The notes: generated from the sequence alone by a model not told the origin. Positions 45,237 through 56,336 are shown, numbered from the stretch's first letter. The stretch is DNA of 59,161 nt from Conidiobolus coronatus NRRL 28638 (GCA_001566745.1 KQ964424.1:236360-295520), one strand, 5' to 3'. Program-made: numbers and translations.

Positions 45237-47163
45237 GTTTAATAAAGCTAAAACAAAATATAGTTTAGCAATAAGCTTAGTCAAAGCATAATTTTATTAC
45301 TATCTTTTAATAAAAATATATATCAAATTATATATTAAATAGATAAAATTGGCGTAATACGATATTTATTAAGCTAGTGATATATTTAATATTGTATAAT
45401 ACGCTTTTCATGCTACCTTATTATTATCTACTTAATCAAACTACCATTTATGGGTAACTCATCTATAATAAAACTTGAAATCAATTTGAATACCTAAAAT
45501 ACTTAAAATATTATCTTCAATTTATATAAAAAATTTTATGTTATAATAATTAAAATTAAAGAAAAACATCTAATTAAGATGAGTTTCCAATTATTAATTT
45601 ATTTAATATATTAGTTTAACTATAATAGTATAAGTTCTCATTTAATTTGAATAATGCTATATTTATCTGTTGTTTATACCTTTAACATTTTGAAATAAAT
45701 TAATTTTATCATTCAGAGTTAATATTGCCCCTTAGTGTGGTAATTTCTATATCTCTATAAATAATACAATAATTATTAACTTTGAACAAAATATCGCAAA
45801 CCATATATACTTTAGTTTTTATAATATTGTTAGAATATATTAACAATGTTAAACTTTTTATGGTGTAGTATACTCGAAATCTTAACTTTATTCTAAGTGA
45901 TTCAATATAATCTCTTGTTAGTATGCTAATCCTTATATATCAGCAACAATTACAAAAATACCTAATTAAATTTAAGATATTAACTTAGTTAAAATTGTGA
46001 ATAGAAGCAACTATTATTATCATAATGCGTTGATTTAATTTTATTAAATTAGTCTTAATATCTTATATATGATTTTTCGCTAACATCTTAATAGCGACGG
46101 ATCATTTGACCATTCTAGGCTTATGCGCTATCCTCTTATTACAATGAATTCAGCTGTAGCTACTGTTAAGGAATAAATGGCTGCTTCGTGAATAGGATCA
46201 TTTTAGAATCTAAAGTATCTCATTTAAATAGCTTCTTTGAAAGATCATGTAGCAAATTTGCTAATTTGTACTAATAAAAATATTGAAATAGTTTTTAACA
46301 TAATATAATACTTTTTAGGTTATTAATTTAATTATATTAAGTAATTAATATTTGAGTTTAACCCTGAAAGCTAGATTAATATTGTTATTAAACGATTGAT
46401 CTCTTAAATAAACTCCTGAACTTAAAAATTTAAAGGTTCTAAATTGCTTAAAATTTTTCAAAAATATAATACAAAGTAATTTAGATATTGTTAATACCAT
46501 ATAAACATAGTTTGTTTTTAATTAATAAAGTTGATACATAATTTTTAATGTTATAAATGAAGCAGGGCTATAGTCTAGTAACCAAGTTCAGGTTGCATTG
46601 TTTTATGATTTCATTTTTACAATATAACTTTAATTGTGTTTTAATGTTATTAAATGTTGGGTTAATACTAATTAATTGTTGATTAATTGTTGACTAGAGT
46701 GTGAAGTAACGGAATTCGATCAAATTGTATAGCAAAGTAATATAAAAAATTCACAAATAGAGCTGTAGTGTATTCGCTTAGCTTTAAACATATTATTTAG
46801 AAATATGCTCTAATATAAAGCAGATATTTATATGCAATTTCTCTATTAACAGTAGAGATTTACCTCTCTCACAGTGAGAAATTGAGTAAAATGCTTAAAG
46901 TTAACTATAGTATTAGTAGAATTAAGTTTTGAGAGTTTTATTGAATTAGACTAAGATATTGAATAATGCTGAGCTAACGATAGCAATTTTATGAATATAA
47001 TACTTAGATATTTGTATCATATATATTATTATAATCTTTATATGCTAATATTAATCAAACTATGCAAGATCGCATTCAACAAAATTTTGAAATTTTAAAG
47101 CTAAAAATAATCTAAAACATGGCTTATTAAGATAGTATTAATGCAAAAAATCTATTAATTATC
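45237..47163. other. AT-rich intergenic region
   Basis: About 1.9 kb between secreted members 2 and 3. No gene. A patch at 46090-46200 is less AT-rich than its surroundings but has no long open frame. Confidence 0.5.
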
Positions 47164-47171
47164 TATATAAG
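47164..47171 (+). promoter_or_regulatory. TATA box of third secreted cysteine-rich gene
   Basis: TATATAAG, 67 bp before the ATG, the same spacing as in member 1. The sequence after it differs from that of members 1 and 2. Confidence 0.6.
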
Positions 47172-47230
47172 ACCGATATTTTTCAAAAAGTAATCATTAC
47201 AATTATATTTGCAACCATAATTTAATAATA

Positions 47231-47677
47231 ATGAAATTAATAAACTTATCATTTATTGCCACTACATTGCTTTCTATCTCTGCCCAAAATGATGACTGTT
47301 CCAGAGTATTCAGTATCGCTTATGAAGCAGACCCTAATGGCGGACAATTTTGTGTTAAGAAAACTATCGAAGTTGAGAATGTTAGTCGAAGCTGTTTGTA
47401 TAACAAGGGAGCAACTACAGGATGTATGAGATCTGCTTTTTATTTTGCTATTTTACAAGGTACTGAAGAGAATGCTAGAACTGCTGCTAAAGAGTGTCAA
47501 TGCGGTGAAAATAAGAGTTCTTCAAGCGCAACCGTGCCTTCACCTACTACTATAAGTACCACTTCTCAGACTATTGAATCTTCATCAAGTGCAGTTTTTG
47601 CTATTACTACAACCACTACTTCTGTTAATACTTATCCAACTTCAAGCCCCGGTCCTGTAAAGCGTGTAGTTAATTAA
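47231..47677 (+). CDS. Small secreted cysteine-rich protein, member 3
   Basis: 148 residues, no intron. Signal peptide about 1-18 (MKLINLSFIATTLLSISA). Six cysteines at 23, 41, 55, 65, 89 and 91, the family pattern with one residue fewer in the first spacer. Conserved text FSIAYEAD, SRSCLYNKGATTGCM and GTEENARTAAKECQC. A 52-residue Ser/Thr-rich mucin-like tail ends in VKRVVN; no GPI signal is visible. It is more diverged than the other two and has AT-ended codons, so it is either the older copy or one under weaker expression. The convergent S28 peptidase gene ends 214 bp away. Confidence 0.86.
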   Translation: MKLINLSFIATTLLSISAQNDDCSRVFSIAYEADPNGGQFCVKKTIEVENVSRSCLYNKGATTGCMRSAFYFAILQGTEENARTAAKECQCGENKSSSSATVPSPTTISTTSQTIESSSSAVFAITTTTTSVNTYPTSSPGPVKRVVN

Positions 47678-47891
47678 GTTAAGGAGTAGCTTGATTAAAA
47701 AGTAATATAATAATAATGTACTAATATAATATAATAAAAATAGCTTCAATTTTTGTAAATGAACGTTCATACTAAGCTATGCTATTATATAAAATTAAAA
47801 TTTTTATGTTATAAAAATACATTGTGAATAAATATATATGATTTTTAAAATTATATAATAAATATTTTATTTTTTTAATGAGAATAAATAA

Positions 47892-49343
47892 TTAGTAATC
47901 TTTTTTGCTTAACCATCTGGTGATATCAGCACGGATAGCCTTTCTAGTTTCGGTTAAGGAAGCAGAGTCAGTGGGTCTATCAGGTCCTAAGTCATTGGCG
48001 TGAGAACCCTTCTTGATGATGTAGATAGGTCTGTTGGGGGTAGACTTGGAAACATCAGTAACGGAAAGAGCCATCCAAGGATCAGCATCACCGTTAACCC
48101 AGATAGTTCTAGGAGTCTTGTTCTTTAAGGCCTTGAAGCGTCTGTTGATGTACTTGTTGTTGGGGGGTCCGACCTTCTTACCGTAGAGTTCCTTGCTACA
48201 GTAGAATTCGTTGGCCCAGTCAACAGTCAAATGCTTGGAACGAGTGGAAATACCTTGGGCAGGGGCAGTTTGCCAGTAACCATATTCGGTACAGGTTTGG
48301 TAAGTCCATTGACGCATGTTACCAGAGGTAGTAAGGGTAGCGTTTCTAATGCTTTCAATACCAGAGACATCAAGACAGGTTTGACCATTGTTCTTGTTGG
48401 CAAGGTTTAATTGATCGGCGTAGTAGTTGAATTTTTCTTTGATATCAGTTAAGTTAGCGAAACCAGCACAGAGAGATTCAACATTGGGCTTAAGAGTGGG
48501 GGAGTTGTATTGGATAATACCAGCAAGCATATCGGCTAAAGTGAATAAGAAGAGACGATCATCTTCGACATCATTACAGTTGAACTTGGTCTTAATGGCT
48601 TGGAATTGTTCTTTGTTACCATAAGTGCTATCGACATATTGTCTAATGGCATCAACTTCTTTAGCACATTGAGGGCCAAGAGCAGAAGCAACAACTTGAT
48701 CGTATTCAAAGAAGTCTTCCTTAGCTAAGACAGGAGCAGATGAAGCTAAAGAAGCGAAGACTAAATGAGGGTATTCTTGACGTAACCAAGCGGATAAACT
48801 ACCAGGGTAACTTCCACCAACAGTGATCCACTTAGTCTTCTTTAAAGCTTTACCAGTTAAGGGATTCTTAACCTTCTTCATGAAGCGACCGGCATCCTTA
48901 ACACCGTTTAAGGTAGAAAGGTATTTCAAGCTCTTCCAGGATAAATCCTTGAAGGGTTGAGATTCACCATAGAAACGATGTTCTAAACCGAATAAAATAC
49001 CATTATGTTCCTTGGCCATTTCGTAAATAATACCACGGGATACGGAGCGGTTGGTAAGAGCACCTTCACCACCAACATAAAGGAAAGCGGGACCACCAGG
49101 CTTGTAGAATTCAGTGTTGACGAAGTACTTTTGCTTATAAGTTTGAGCATCATCATCTTCATCGTCATCGTGGTCGATAACTTGATCGAACCATTTGTCT
49201 AAAACAGTACCAGGAGCAGCTTGGTTGGCAACAACGGTGGTGTTGACAGCAGCATCAGCAAGCTCAAAGGGGATATCTCTGCTAGGGAAATTAAGATTAG
49301 CGGAAATTAATCCAGCTTGTACTAAAAGGAACTTCAATAACAT
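47892..49343 (-). CDS. Secreted S28 serine carboxypeptidase, copy 1
   Basis: 483 residues, single exon. Signal peptide about 1-15 (MLLKFLLVQAGLISA). Peptidase family S28 (prolyl carboxypeptidase, DPP II, thymus-specific serine protease): nucleophile Ser178 in GGSYPG, Asp421 in NGDADPW, His448 in KGSHANDL, plus FLYVGGEGAL and EHRFYGES. Family members remove residues C-terminal or N-terminal to proline, often in acidic compartments or outside the cell. An acidic run (DHDDDEDDDAQ, 57-67) follows the family's DH signature. C-ending codons suggest strong expression. A head-to-head paralogue starts at 51524, making a 1.45-kb inverted repeat. Confidence 0.95.
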   Translation of the reverse strand: MLLKFLLVQAGLISANLNFPSRDIPFELADAAVNTTVVANQAAPGTVLDKWFDQVIDHDDDEDDDAQTYKQKYFVNTEFYKPGGPAFLYVGGEGALTNRSVSRGIIYEMAKEHNGILFGLEHRFYGESQPFKDLSWKSLKYLSTLNGVKDAGRFMKKVKNPLTGKALKKTKWITVGGSYPGSLSAWLRQEYPHLVFASLASSAPVLAKEDFFEYDQVVASALGPQCAKEVDAIRQYVDSTYGNKEQFQAIKTKFNCNDVEDDRLFLFTLADMLAGIIQYNSPTLKPNVESLCAGFANLTDIKEKFNYYADQLNLANKNNGQTCLDVSGIESIRNATLTTSGNMRQWTYQTCTEYGYWQTAPAQGISTRSKHLTVDWANEFYCSKELYGKKVGPPNNKYINRRFKALKNKTPRTIWVNGDADPWMALSVTDVSKSTPNRPIYIIKKGSHANDLGPDRPTDSASLTETRKAIRADITRWLSKKDY

Positions 49344-51523
49344 TTTTTCAAAGCTATACCTTGTCAGTCTAGCGATTTCGTATTATTAAATACTAATTAG
49401 CGGAGTTTTTCCCATATCCACTATAAATCCGCTTCATGTGACCGAATTTTTTGAGAAGTTAAATTATCGATCCTATTTTCTTGTGATCAATTTAATTTAT
49501 GACCAAATACAAATATTGCTCTAGCTAATAAAGTGCTACATGTAACAGTATATTTTGTTTATTTGACCACAAATAAGCTTACTGTGCATATTGCAAAGTA
49601 TAACACAATTATGAAACAAATATCTAGAAAATATGTATTTAACTATTATAAGAGAAAATAGCTATAAAATTCGTCATAATATCTATTTATGCGCAACCAT
49701 ATTAAACGTAAAATGCAGATACCTTACAGTTTACATCATCTCAATCATTTTTATAGCTTGAGAATTTAATATATCTAAATGCGGTTAATTCGCTTGAAAT
49801 CAACTATACTAGCGAGTTTTTCAGCAACTAAGTTACCTCTATTATATTTTATTATAACAGAAGCTTAATTTCTAAACTACTAAAAACTAATCAGCTAAAG
49901 TTGATTTTTTGCAATTTATGCGATATTTGATATAGCTGGATCAAGTTTTTTCACGTAATTTAAGCATATTTCTAAAACACACTAGTCAACTAGTTATTTA
50001 ATATAAAATTTTTAGTCGAAATTTTGATCTCATAAACAATTAATGATTAGCTGAATTTAATTTGCTTTGAAAAAAATATCAATAACTATACAAAGTTTAT
50101 AATTCTAGCGAATGTATATACAGTCTATTGCTTACAAATATCAATTTTCATGTTAAATGTCTAACCACTCAAATTTCTATTATTAATCTCACTCCCAGAG
50201 GTTTAGACCTCAATTTAACTTAATTTTCACCTTCACTCTTCTCCTCTATCCATCTTGGAAAATTAATTTACACCTCAATTATATAAAAATTCAAAACTAT
50301 GAAAAAACTATATGTGAGTGGTAGGAAAATAGTGGTTTTGTAAAATCTAACAACTCCCAAGTCATTAAAACAATTATCCAAGTTTTGAATTAGCTAGTTA
50401 TAGCGTAATTTTGAATTATTTGCTATTTGGGAAATTTGTCTTAATTCTGACTTATATCTGTTTTAAATTAGGTTTTCTCAAGCTTTTTTTCCAATATTAA
50501 AACTAATTTTTCTAGTGAAAATGTTTTGTTAGTATGTATCTGATAAGAAATGATTGTATGGGTTAGGATGACAATAGTGTTATTCCAGTTTGTTGATATT
50601 GTGTGTAGTATATGGTAGCAAATATGATCATTTATAAGTTTTTTGAGTTAAACTCATATAGCTAAACGTTTAATCAAATGCATTTAACAACCTGCCATTA
50701 AGTTTTTTTTTAAATTTAACCGAGTTATAAATAATCAAAATGTTTAAACCAGCTTATCTAATAAAGGCTTTCTTATCTTTTTCTTGTAATATACTAAATC
50801 CCTTTATATTATCAAATAAATTTATTTTTGGTCCGAGTAATACAATTGACAGTTTTTAGTAATGATAATGATAGTGGATAATTTATATGTCCTATTTAAT
50901 GAGGCTTTGCAGCTTTGTTTTTTGGTTTTGCTTGTTTTGCTTAATTTTTAATATAACCTTATATATGGCTACAGCTATAATGAGCTGTTAATTTATATAC
51001 ATGGTATTATAAACTTTATACCACTATTACTCTTATATAATTTTTTCGTGGTTAATAAATTTATCCCAATTATATTATTTTGCTTAAATTATATCACATG
51101 ATAATAATATACAATTTTTTTAAAGTTGGACAGAGTATAGAAAAAAAATTTAAGCTAATGGGGTTAATTTAAATAGCTTAAATATATATTAATTACCGCA
51201 ATTATTAGAGCGGCCTATTGACTTAGTCTATAGGTAAATTTATAAAATAGAGGCTGCTATTCTATATTAGTTATTAGATTACTAAAATGCTTGCTTAACT
51301 GACACTATTTTTAATCAAGTCAAATTAACGAATACGGTTGAAACCTTAGTTCCCATTGAGTCATGCTTTTATATTGTTTTTAAAAAGATTTTTAATTTTA
51401 CACTAATGAATTCGATCATATGATTTTGATGGGGGCAGATTGGATACACCTGAGTCAAAAAGTTATAGTATTTAATAGCTCAAGTTGAAGAATGTTCCAT
51501 TATTCAATAATTAATTTAATATA
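49344..51523. promoter_or_regulatory. Shared divergent upstream region of the S28 pair
   Basis: 2.18 kb between the two S28 start codons, the spacer of the large inverted repeat. No gene is visible. The two ends do not look alike, so the duplication seems limited to the coding regions. It contains one ATCTGATAA at 50538-50546. No specific promoter motif is assigned. Confidence 0.45.
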
Positions 51524-52969
51524 ATGTTGAAATTACTCTTATTACAAGCTGGATTAATTTCCGCTAATATTTATTTCGCTAACAGGGATTTCCCTAATGA
51601 ATTAGCTGACAGTACTAATACCACCGTTGTTGCCAGCCAAGCTGCTCCTGGTACTGTTTTAGACAAATGGTTCGATCAAGTTATCGACCACGATGACGAT
51701 GAAGATGATGATGCTCAAACTTATAAGCAAAAGTACTTCGTCAACACTGAATTCTACAAGCCTGGTGGTCCCGCTTTCCTTTATGTTGGTGGTGAAGGTG
51801 CTCTTACCAACCGCTCCATCTCTCGTGGTATTATTTACGAAATGGCCAAGGAACATAATGGTATTTTATTCGGTTTAGAACATCGTTTCTATGGTGAATC
51901 CCAACCTTTCAAGGATTGGTCTATTAAAAGCTTAAAGCATCTTACTACCTTAAACGGTATTAAAGATGCTGGTCGCTTCATGAAGAAGGTTAAGAATCCC
52001 TTAACTGGCAAAGTTTTAAAGAAGACTAAGTGGATCACTGTTGGTGGAAGTTATCCTGGCAGTTTATCCGCTTGGATCCGTCAAGAATATCCTCATTTAG
52101 TCTTCGCCTCTTTAGCTTCATCTGCTCCCGTCTTAGCTAAGGAAGACTTCTTCGAATACGATCAAGTCGTCGGATCTGCTCTCGGTCCTCAATGCTACAA
52201 AGATATTGACTTAGTTAGACAATACATTGACAATATTTACGATACTAAGCAAGATTTCGAATCTATTAAGGGTCTTTTCAAGTGTAATGATGTTAAAGAC
52301 GATATCCTCTTCTTATCAGCTGTTTCTGATATGCTTGCTGGTATCATTCAATACAACTCCCCCACTCTTAAGCCCAATGTCGACTCCCTCTGCAGCGGAT
52401 TCGCTAACTTAACTGATATTAAGGATAAGGTCAAGTACTTTGCTGATCAATTAAACCTTGCCAACACTAATAATGGACAAACTTGTGCCGATGTTGCTGC
52501 TATTGATGGTATTAAGAACTCTACCATTTCTGCTGATGCTAACATGCGCCAATGGGTATACCAATGCTGTACCGAATACGGTTACTGGCAAACTGCCCCC
52601 GCTCAAGGCCCCTCCACCCGCTCTAGACACTTAACTGCTGAATGGGCCAATAACTTCTACTGCAGTAAAGATATCTACGGTAAGAAGGTCGGACCCCCCA
52701 ACAACAAATACATCAACAAGCGCTTCAAGGCCTTAAAGAACAAGACTCCTAGAACTATCTGGGTTAATGGTGATGCTGATCCTTGGATGGCTCTTTCCGT
52801 TACTGATGTTAAGAAATCTACTCCCAACAGACCTATCTACGTCATCAAGAAGGGTTCTCACGCTACTGACTTAGGACCTGATAGACCTACCGACTCTGCT
52901 TCCTTAACCGAAACTAGAAAGGCTATCCGTGCTGATATCACCAGATGGTTAAGCAAAAAAGATTACTAA
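51524..52969 (+). CDS. Secreted S28 serine carboxypeptidase, copy 2
   Basis: 481 residues, single exon; paralogue of the gene at 47892. Signal peptide about 1-14. Triad Ser176 (GGSYPG), Asp419 (NGDADPW), His446 (KGSHATDL). Residues about 38-130 and 380-481 are almost identical to copy 1, including nucleotide sequence, while about 210-345 differ in many places (for example DIDLVRQYIDNIYDTKQDF against EVDAIRQYVDSTYGNKEQF). That mosaic suggests gene conversion or uneven selection. The acidic run after DH is retained. Confidence 0.95.
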   Translation: MLKLLLLQAGLISANIYFANRDFPNELADSTNTTVVASQAAPGTVLDKWFDQVIDHDDDEDDDAQTYKQKYFVNTEFYKPGGPAFLYVGGEGALTNRSISRGIIYEMAKEHNGILFGLEHRFYGESQPFKDWSIKSLKHLTTLNGIKDAGRFMKKVKNPLTGKVLKKTKWITVGGSYPGSLSAWIRQEYPHLVFASLASSAPVLAKEDFFEYDQVVGSALGPQCYKDIDLVRQYIDNIYDTKQDFESIKGLFKCNDVKDDILFLSAVSDMLAGIIQYNSPTLKPNVDSLCSGFANLTDIKDKVKYFADQLNLANTNNGQTCADVAAIDGIKNSTISADANMRQWVYQCCTEYGYWQTAPAQGPSTRSRHLTAEWANNFYCSKDIYGKKVGPPNNKYINKRFKALKNKTPRTIWVNGDADPWMALSVTDVKKSTPNRPIYVIKKGSHATDLGPDRPTDSASLTETRKAIRADITRWLSKKDY

Positions 52970-53569
52970 TTAACTAATTAATATTTATTTATAATAAAAA
53001 AACCTTATTTAATATTTGCATTTAATCATCAAACGAATATCTAACTCATATAAATTAAATAAGCTCCATATAATTAAACTTGCTTTTTAACATATTCTAT
53101 TGAAAGTAATCAATTTTTATTATAATATTACAATTTTAACTCTGTTAGCATAAAGTATATATGAAAGATATTTTTCTACTATATTAAACTTCTATTAGAT
53201 AAATAAAAATAGTAATTATAGATTAAAATGAACTTTAAAAGCCTAATATTCATCAAATAAATTTATAGAAAGTATAAAGATAAAATTTTTTAAAGAATTA
53301 CTGTAGTAAAGAATGGAAATTTTATTATTATCTATATATGACTACAATCATTGGTTGATATAATTTTGGTTTTAAATTAATAATGTTTTGCTTATCATAG
53401 TTTGATAGATTATGAAAGTTGTTAAATTACTATTTATAATAAATAGTTGCAGTTTTATTATCAAATATTGTATTAATGAATGTCTCATATATAAATAGAT
53501 GCGATTTGCAATATATTAATGTTGTAGCTCTCAGCAATACTTTAAATAATATTAAATGTTAAATTTGAT
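52970..53569. other. AT-rich intergenic region
   Basis: About 600 bp downstream of the second S28 gene, leading to a MITE copy. Nothing else recognised. Confidence 0.5.
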
Positions 53570-53850
53570 AAAGATATATGAGTGATTCTAGTTAATTTGA
53601 TCAAATTTTGTATGAGCTCAGTCCAAAATTTTAATTTTTTACAATCGAGTTTTCATTGTGTATAGTAATTATTTAATAGAGAAATGATGATAATATCATA
53701 TTAAAATACTATATGGTCAACTTTAACTAATAAAAGTTACTATTTAATAAGCTTTAAGCAACTAAAAATCAAATATATTTTTAATTTTCCATATAAAAAA
53801 TTTTGGTCAAATTTGTCCTCGTTTTAACTAGAATCTTTCATATATCTTTT
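53570..53850 (-). mobile_element. MITE-like element, copy 6 (best termini)
   Basis: Left end AAAGATATATGAGTGATTC is matched at the right end by GAATCTTTCATATATCTTT, its inverted near-copy; inner parts TAGTTAATTTGATCAAATTT and CAAATTTGTCCTCGTTTTAA continue the imperfect symmetry. 281 bp, no open frame. Nearly the reverse complement of 34824-35092. This copy shows the longest terminal inverted repeats. Confidence 0.8.
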
Positions 53851-54814
53851 TATATGTTTATTGCAACATTTCTATTTTATTAAATTATATTTATATAACA
53901 TGTTTAACTCATAGTCTAAATTAATATAAAGTAGCTTTTTTTAATACATTACAGCATTACTATTAAACTAGTGCATTTCATAAATCTTAACACATAAACT
54001 GTTTGAAATTATATGTATTTATCATTGTTTGTTTTTATTTATAATTCTTTTTCTCACATTTTAAAAATATATTATAAAATACAGTATCTATTAACTTGAC
54101 ACATGCTATTTTAGCCAAATTTTCATAGTCTTTTTTATTAATATTTTTGGATAAAACAATTAATGTGTGAGAAAATTTGCGTAATGATAATTGATTCTAC
54201 AGATTAGTGAATTCTACTATTTGCAATAAACCTATTATTATCAGTATAAATTTAGCTAATATTATTGATATTGGGTTATAGACTATTAATAAAAGTTTTT
54301 TATGGCTACAATTTGAAGTTGATGAATATAGCATAAATGTGATACTACTTAATTATTATATTGTTTTTGGGTATTTTACTAAAAAGTATATTTCAACATT
54401 CATTATAGGTTGAATTCTAACGATTATTTTGCAAAAACAATATAATTTTAAAATGTAAAAATATATCTTAAAGTTAGTACTAAAAACATTTAAATATGTA
54501 TAATTTGCGATTAATTATTAGAGTTTTTAGAAAAAATAGCTTTGCAATTGCCAATTTTTGGCCTTAGATTTTGAAATAGATGAATATGCAAAGAGTAAAA
54601 GGGTTTTAGAGTTAACTCTTTTTTAGCTAAGATATATTATATTGAGTAGAGTATTGGTATAATTGCCGAACTCCTAGACCAGGGGACTATTTTAGTCAAC
54701 TATTGTTTTTTGTACACTAACTACTGAGCTAAAAAGGAATAATTTAATTATGATTTAGATTTATTAAATACTATAAACACAAACACTTATAATTATGTAA
54801 TTTTATTAGATTAG
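53851..54814. other. AT-rich intergenic region
   Basis: About 960 bp. A possible decayed tRNA remnant sits near 54676-54745 (see rejected list). Nothing else recognised. Confidence 0.45.
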
Positions 54815-55234
54815 TTAATAGGTTGTTAATTGAGAGTTAAAGGCAGGTGGGGGATTACGCATCATATTTAAAAAATCATCTTCAATGTCCTCTAGTTGAA
54901 TTATAAGGTCTGGTGCTCTGTCTCTCATCACTCTTGTCTTCTGTCGAAATAGCGTTGGTGCGCTCCTTTGATAATCTGTGCATAGCTTTGGTAGAGCGGG
55001 TTCTGACCTCAAACTTCTTAACTTTCCAGCTTCTTTCAACTGAGATCCACTAAAAGTGACAAAGCTGTTAGGATTGAATTTTGTCTCTTCTTCTAAGATA
55101 TCTGGTTCAATATTTGCAAATTGCTGATTCTTATAGTCTCTTGCACTATTTATGGTGAATAGAGTGTTAAAAGTGGAGGGAAATCTAAATATTTCATCTC
55201 TGATTTTATAGGGCAAGTCTTGAATAAAACCCAT
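54815..55234 (-). CDS. Hypothetical protein, 139 residues
   Basis: Open frame with an ATG start (MGFIQDLPYKIRDEIFRF) and mixed codon use that looks more coding than random AT-rich DNA. I do not recognise it. Polar, about balanced in charge, no signal peptide or membrane segment. The middle is Arg/Ser/Pro-rich (LRSLRSEPALPKLC, RSAPTLFRQKTRVMRDRAP), the end acidic then Pro-rich (IIQLEDIEDDFLNMM, NPPPAF). It could be a complete small gene or one exon of a larger minus-strand gene; no strong splice signal forces the latter. Confidence 0.55.
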   Translation of the reverse strand: MGFIQDLPYKIRDEIFRFPSTFNTLFTINSARDYKNQQFANIEPDILEEETKFNPNSFVTFSGSQLKEAGKLRSLRSEPALPKLCTDYQRSAPTLFRQKTRVMRDRAPDLIIQLEDIEDDFLNMMRNPPPAFNSQLTTY

Positions 55235-56079
55235 TATAATAGTTGGTAAGGTTAGCTAGAGTTTAGTGCTATTTATATTGATTATAAATTACACTAATAA
55301 ATTAAACTAAAACCTCTTGTTTACTCAATTAACGACGCATATCCCATAATCAATAATTTAAGGTCTTAAAGTTCCTGAATTTAAAGACCCGCCATGTTTG
55401 AGATTAAAGTTAAGCACATTTATACAATGTAGCTTAATAAAACTTGTATTTATAGCATTGCTCAAGAATCTGATTTATTTAATATTCATTGAATAACACT
55501 GAGCTATCTTTATTTTAGATTAATTGAAATTTATAATGCAGCAATTGTTTATGCCACCACTCAACCATATCCAAAACTTAAATAATCGATCATTTCTAAA
55601 ACTATAAAAGTGGATATTAAATTCATGGTTGAATATTCAAAATATTTTGCTGTAGCTTAACAATAACTATATATTGATATTCAAATATGAGCAAATATTA
55701 ATATTTATTCAAAATGTTGTACAATTGGCTGTTTTCACAAAAACTATAAATTTTATTTGAATTCAATAACATATTACAACGTGTATATTTGAGGTTATTA
55801 ATGCGCAAATAAATCATGGCAATGGAGTATAATAAAGCGAAAATTTACACAAAAGTAGATATTAATAAGTGCTATTTTTAAAAAAATCAAACGATAATAT
55901 GAAGAATTGAACTCAGTAAGCAAAGCTATTCAATAACTGCTTTCTGTATATTTTACCACAAGTCACTACTATCTAGTTTGCTGCATCAAAAAGTAGCTAA
56001 GCTAGGGGCCAATAGCAGATTAGTAGCAAATACGGTTGAGTTTCGCACCGCATTAAATTATTAATCAAATATGTTGGTT
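55235..56079. other. AT-rich intergenic region
   Basis: About 850 bp between the hypothetical gene and the heat-shock-element zone of the DnaJ gene; both genes point away from it. Nothing specific recognised. Confidence 0.5.
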
Positions 56080-56094
56080 AGAATTTTCTAGATT
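56080..56094 (+). promoter_or_regulatory. Near-perfect heat-shock element (distal)
   Basis: GAA-TT-TTC-TA-GAT: three alternating 5-bp HSF units with the last one imperfect. It lies about 470 bp upstream of the DnaJ ATG and is followed by three direct repeats of about GATTTTTTGA (56091-56117). Confidence 0.45.
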
Positions 56095-56321
56095 TTTTGA
56101 GATTTTTTGAGATTTTTCTGAATGTGAGAATCAGTTATACTATTGGATAGTTGAAAATTAAGCTAAGCAAATTAGAGAAAGATATTGAATGGAATTATTT
56201 TACAAAAAGCAAATATTAATATAACTAACTTTTATTTATATGAATCCAATATTATAGTAGAGCTCAATTAGTAATCAAAGCGCTTAAATAGTATAGTAAA
56301 TTGTTATTGAGAGAAGATTCG

Positions 56322-56336
56322 AGAATAAAGATTAGA
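56322..56336 (+). promoter_or_regulatory. Perfect heat-shock element
   Basis: GAGAAGATTCGAGAAT contains GAA-n2-TTC-n2-GAA, the three-unit consensus for heat-shock factor. It lies 217 bp upstream of the DnaJ start codon, which fits the heat-inducible control known for YDJ1-type genes. Confidence 0.65.

Noticed and set aside
49005-49202. Antisense frame in the S28 gene, with a near-identical partner at 51659-51856
   Set aside because: Conserved only because the sense genes are near-identical there; it is a shadow of the peptidase coding strand.
54676-54745. Minus-strand sequence with a TAGCTCAGTAGTTAG box and a weak B box
   Set aside because: No acceptor stem or T-stem can be formed; at best a decayed tRNA.
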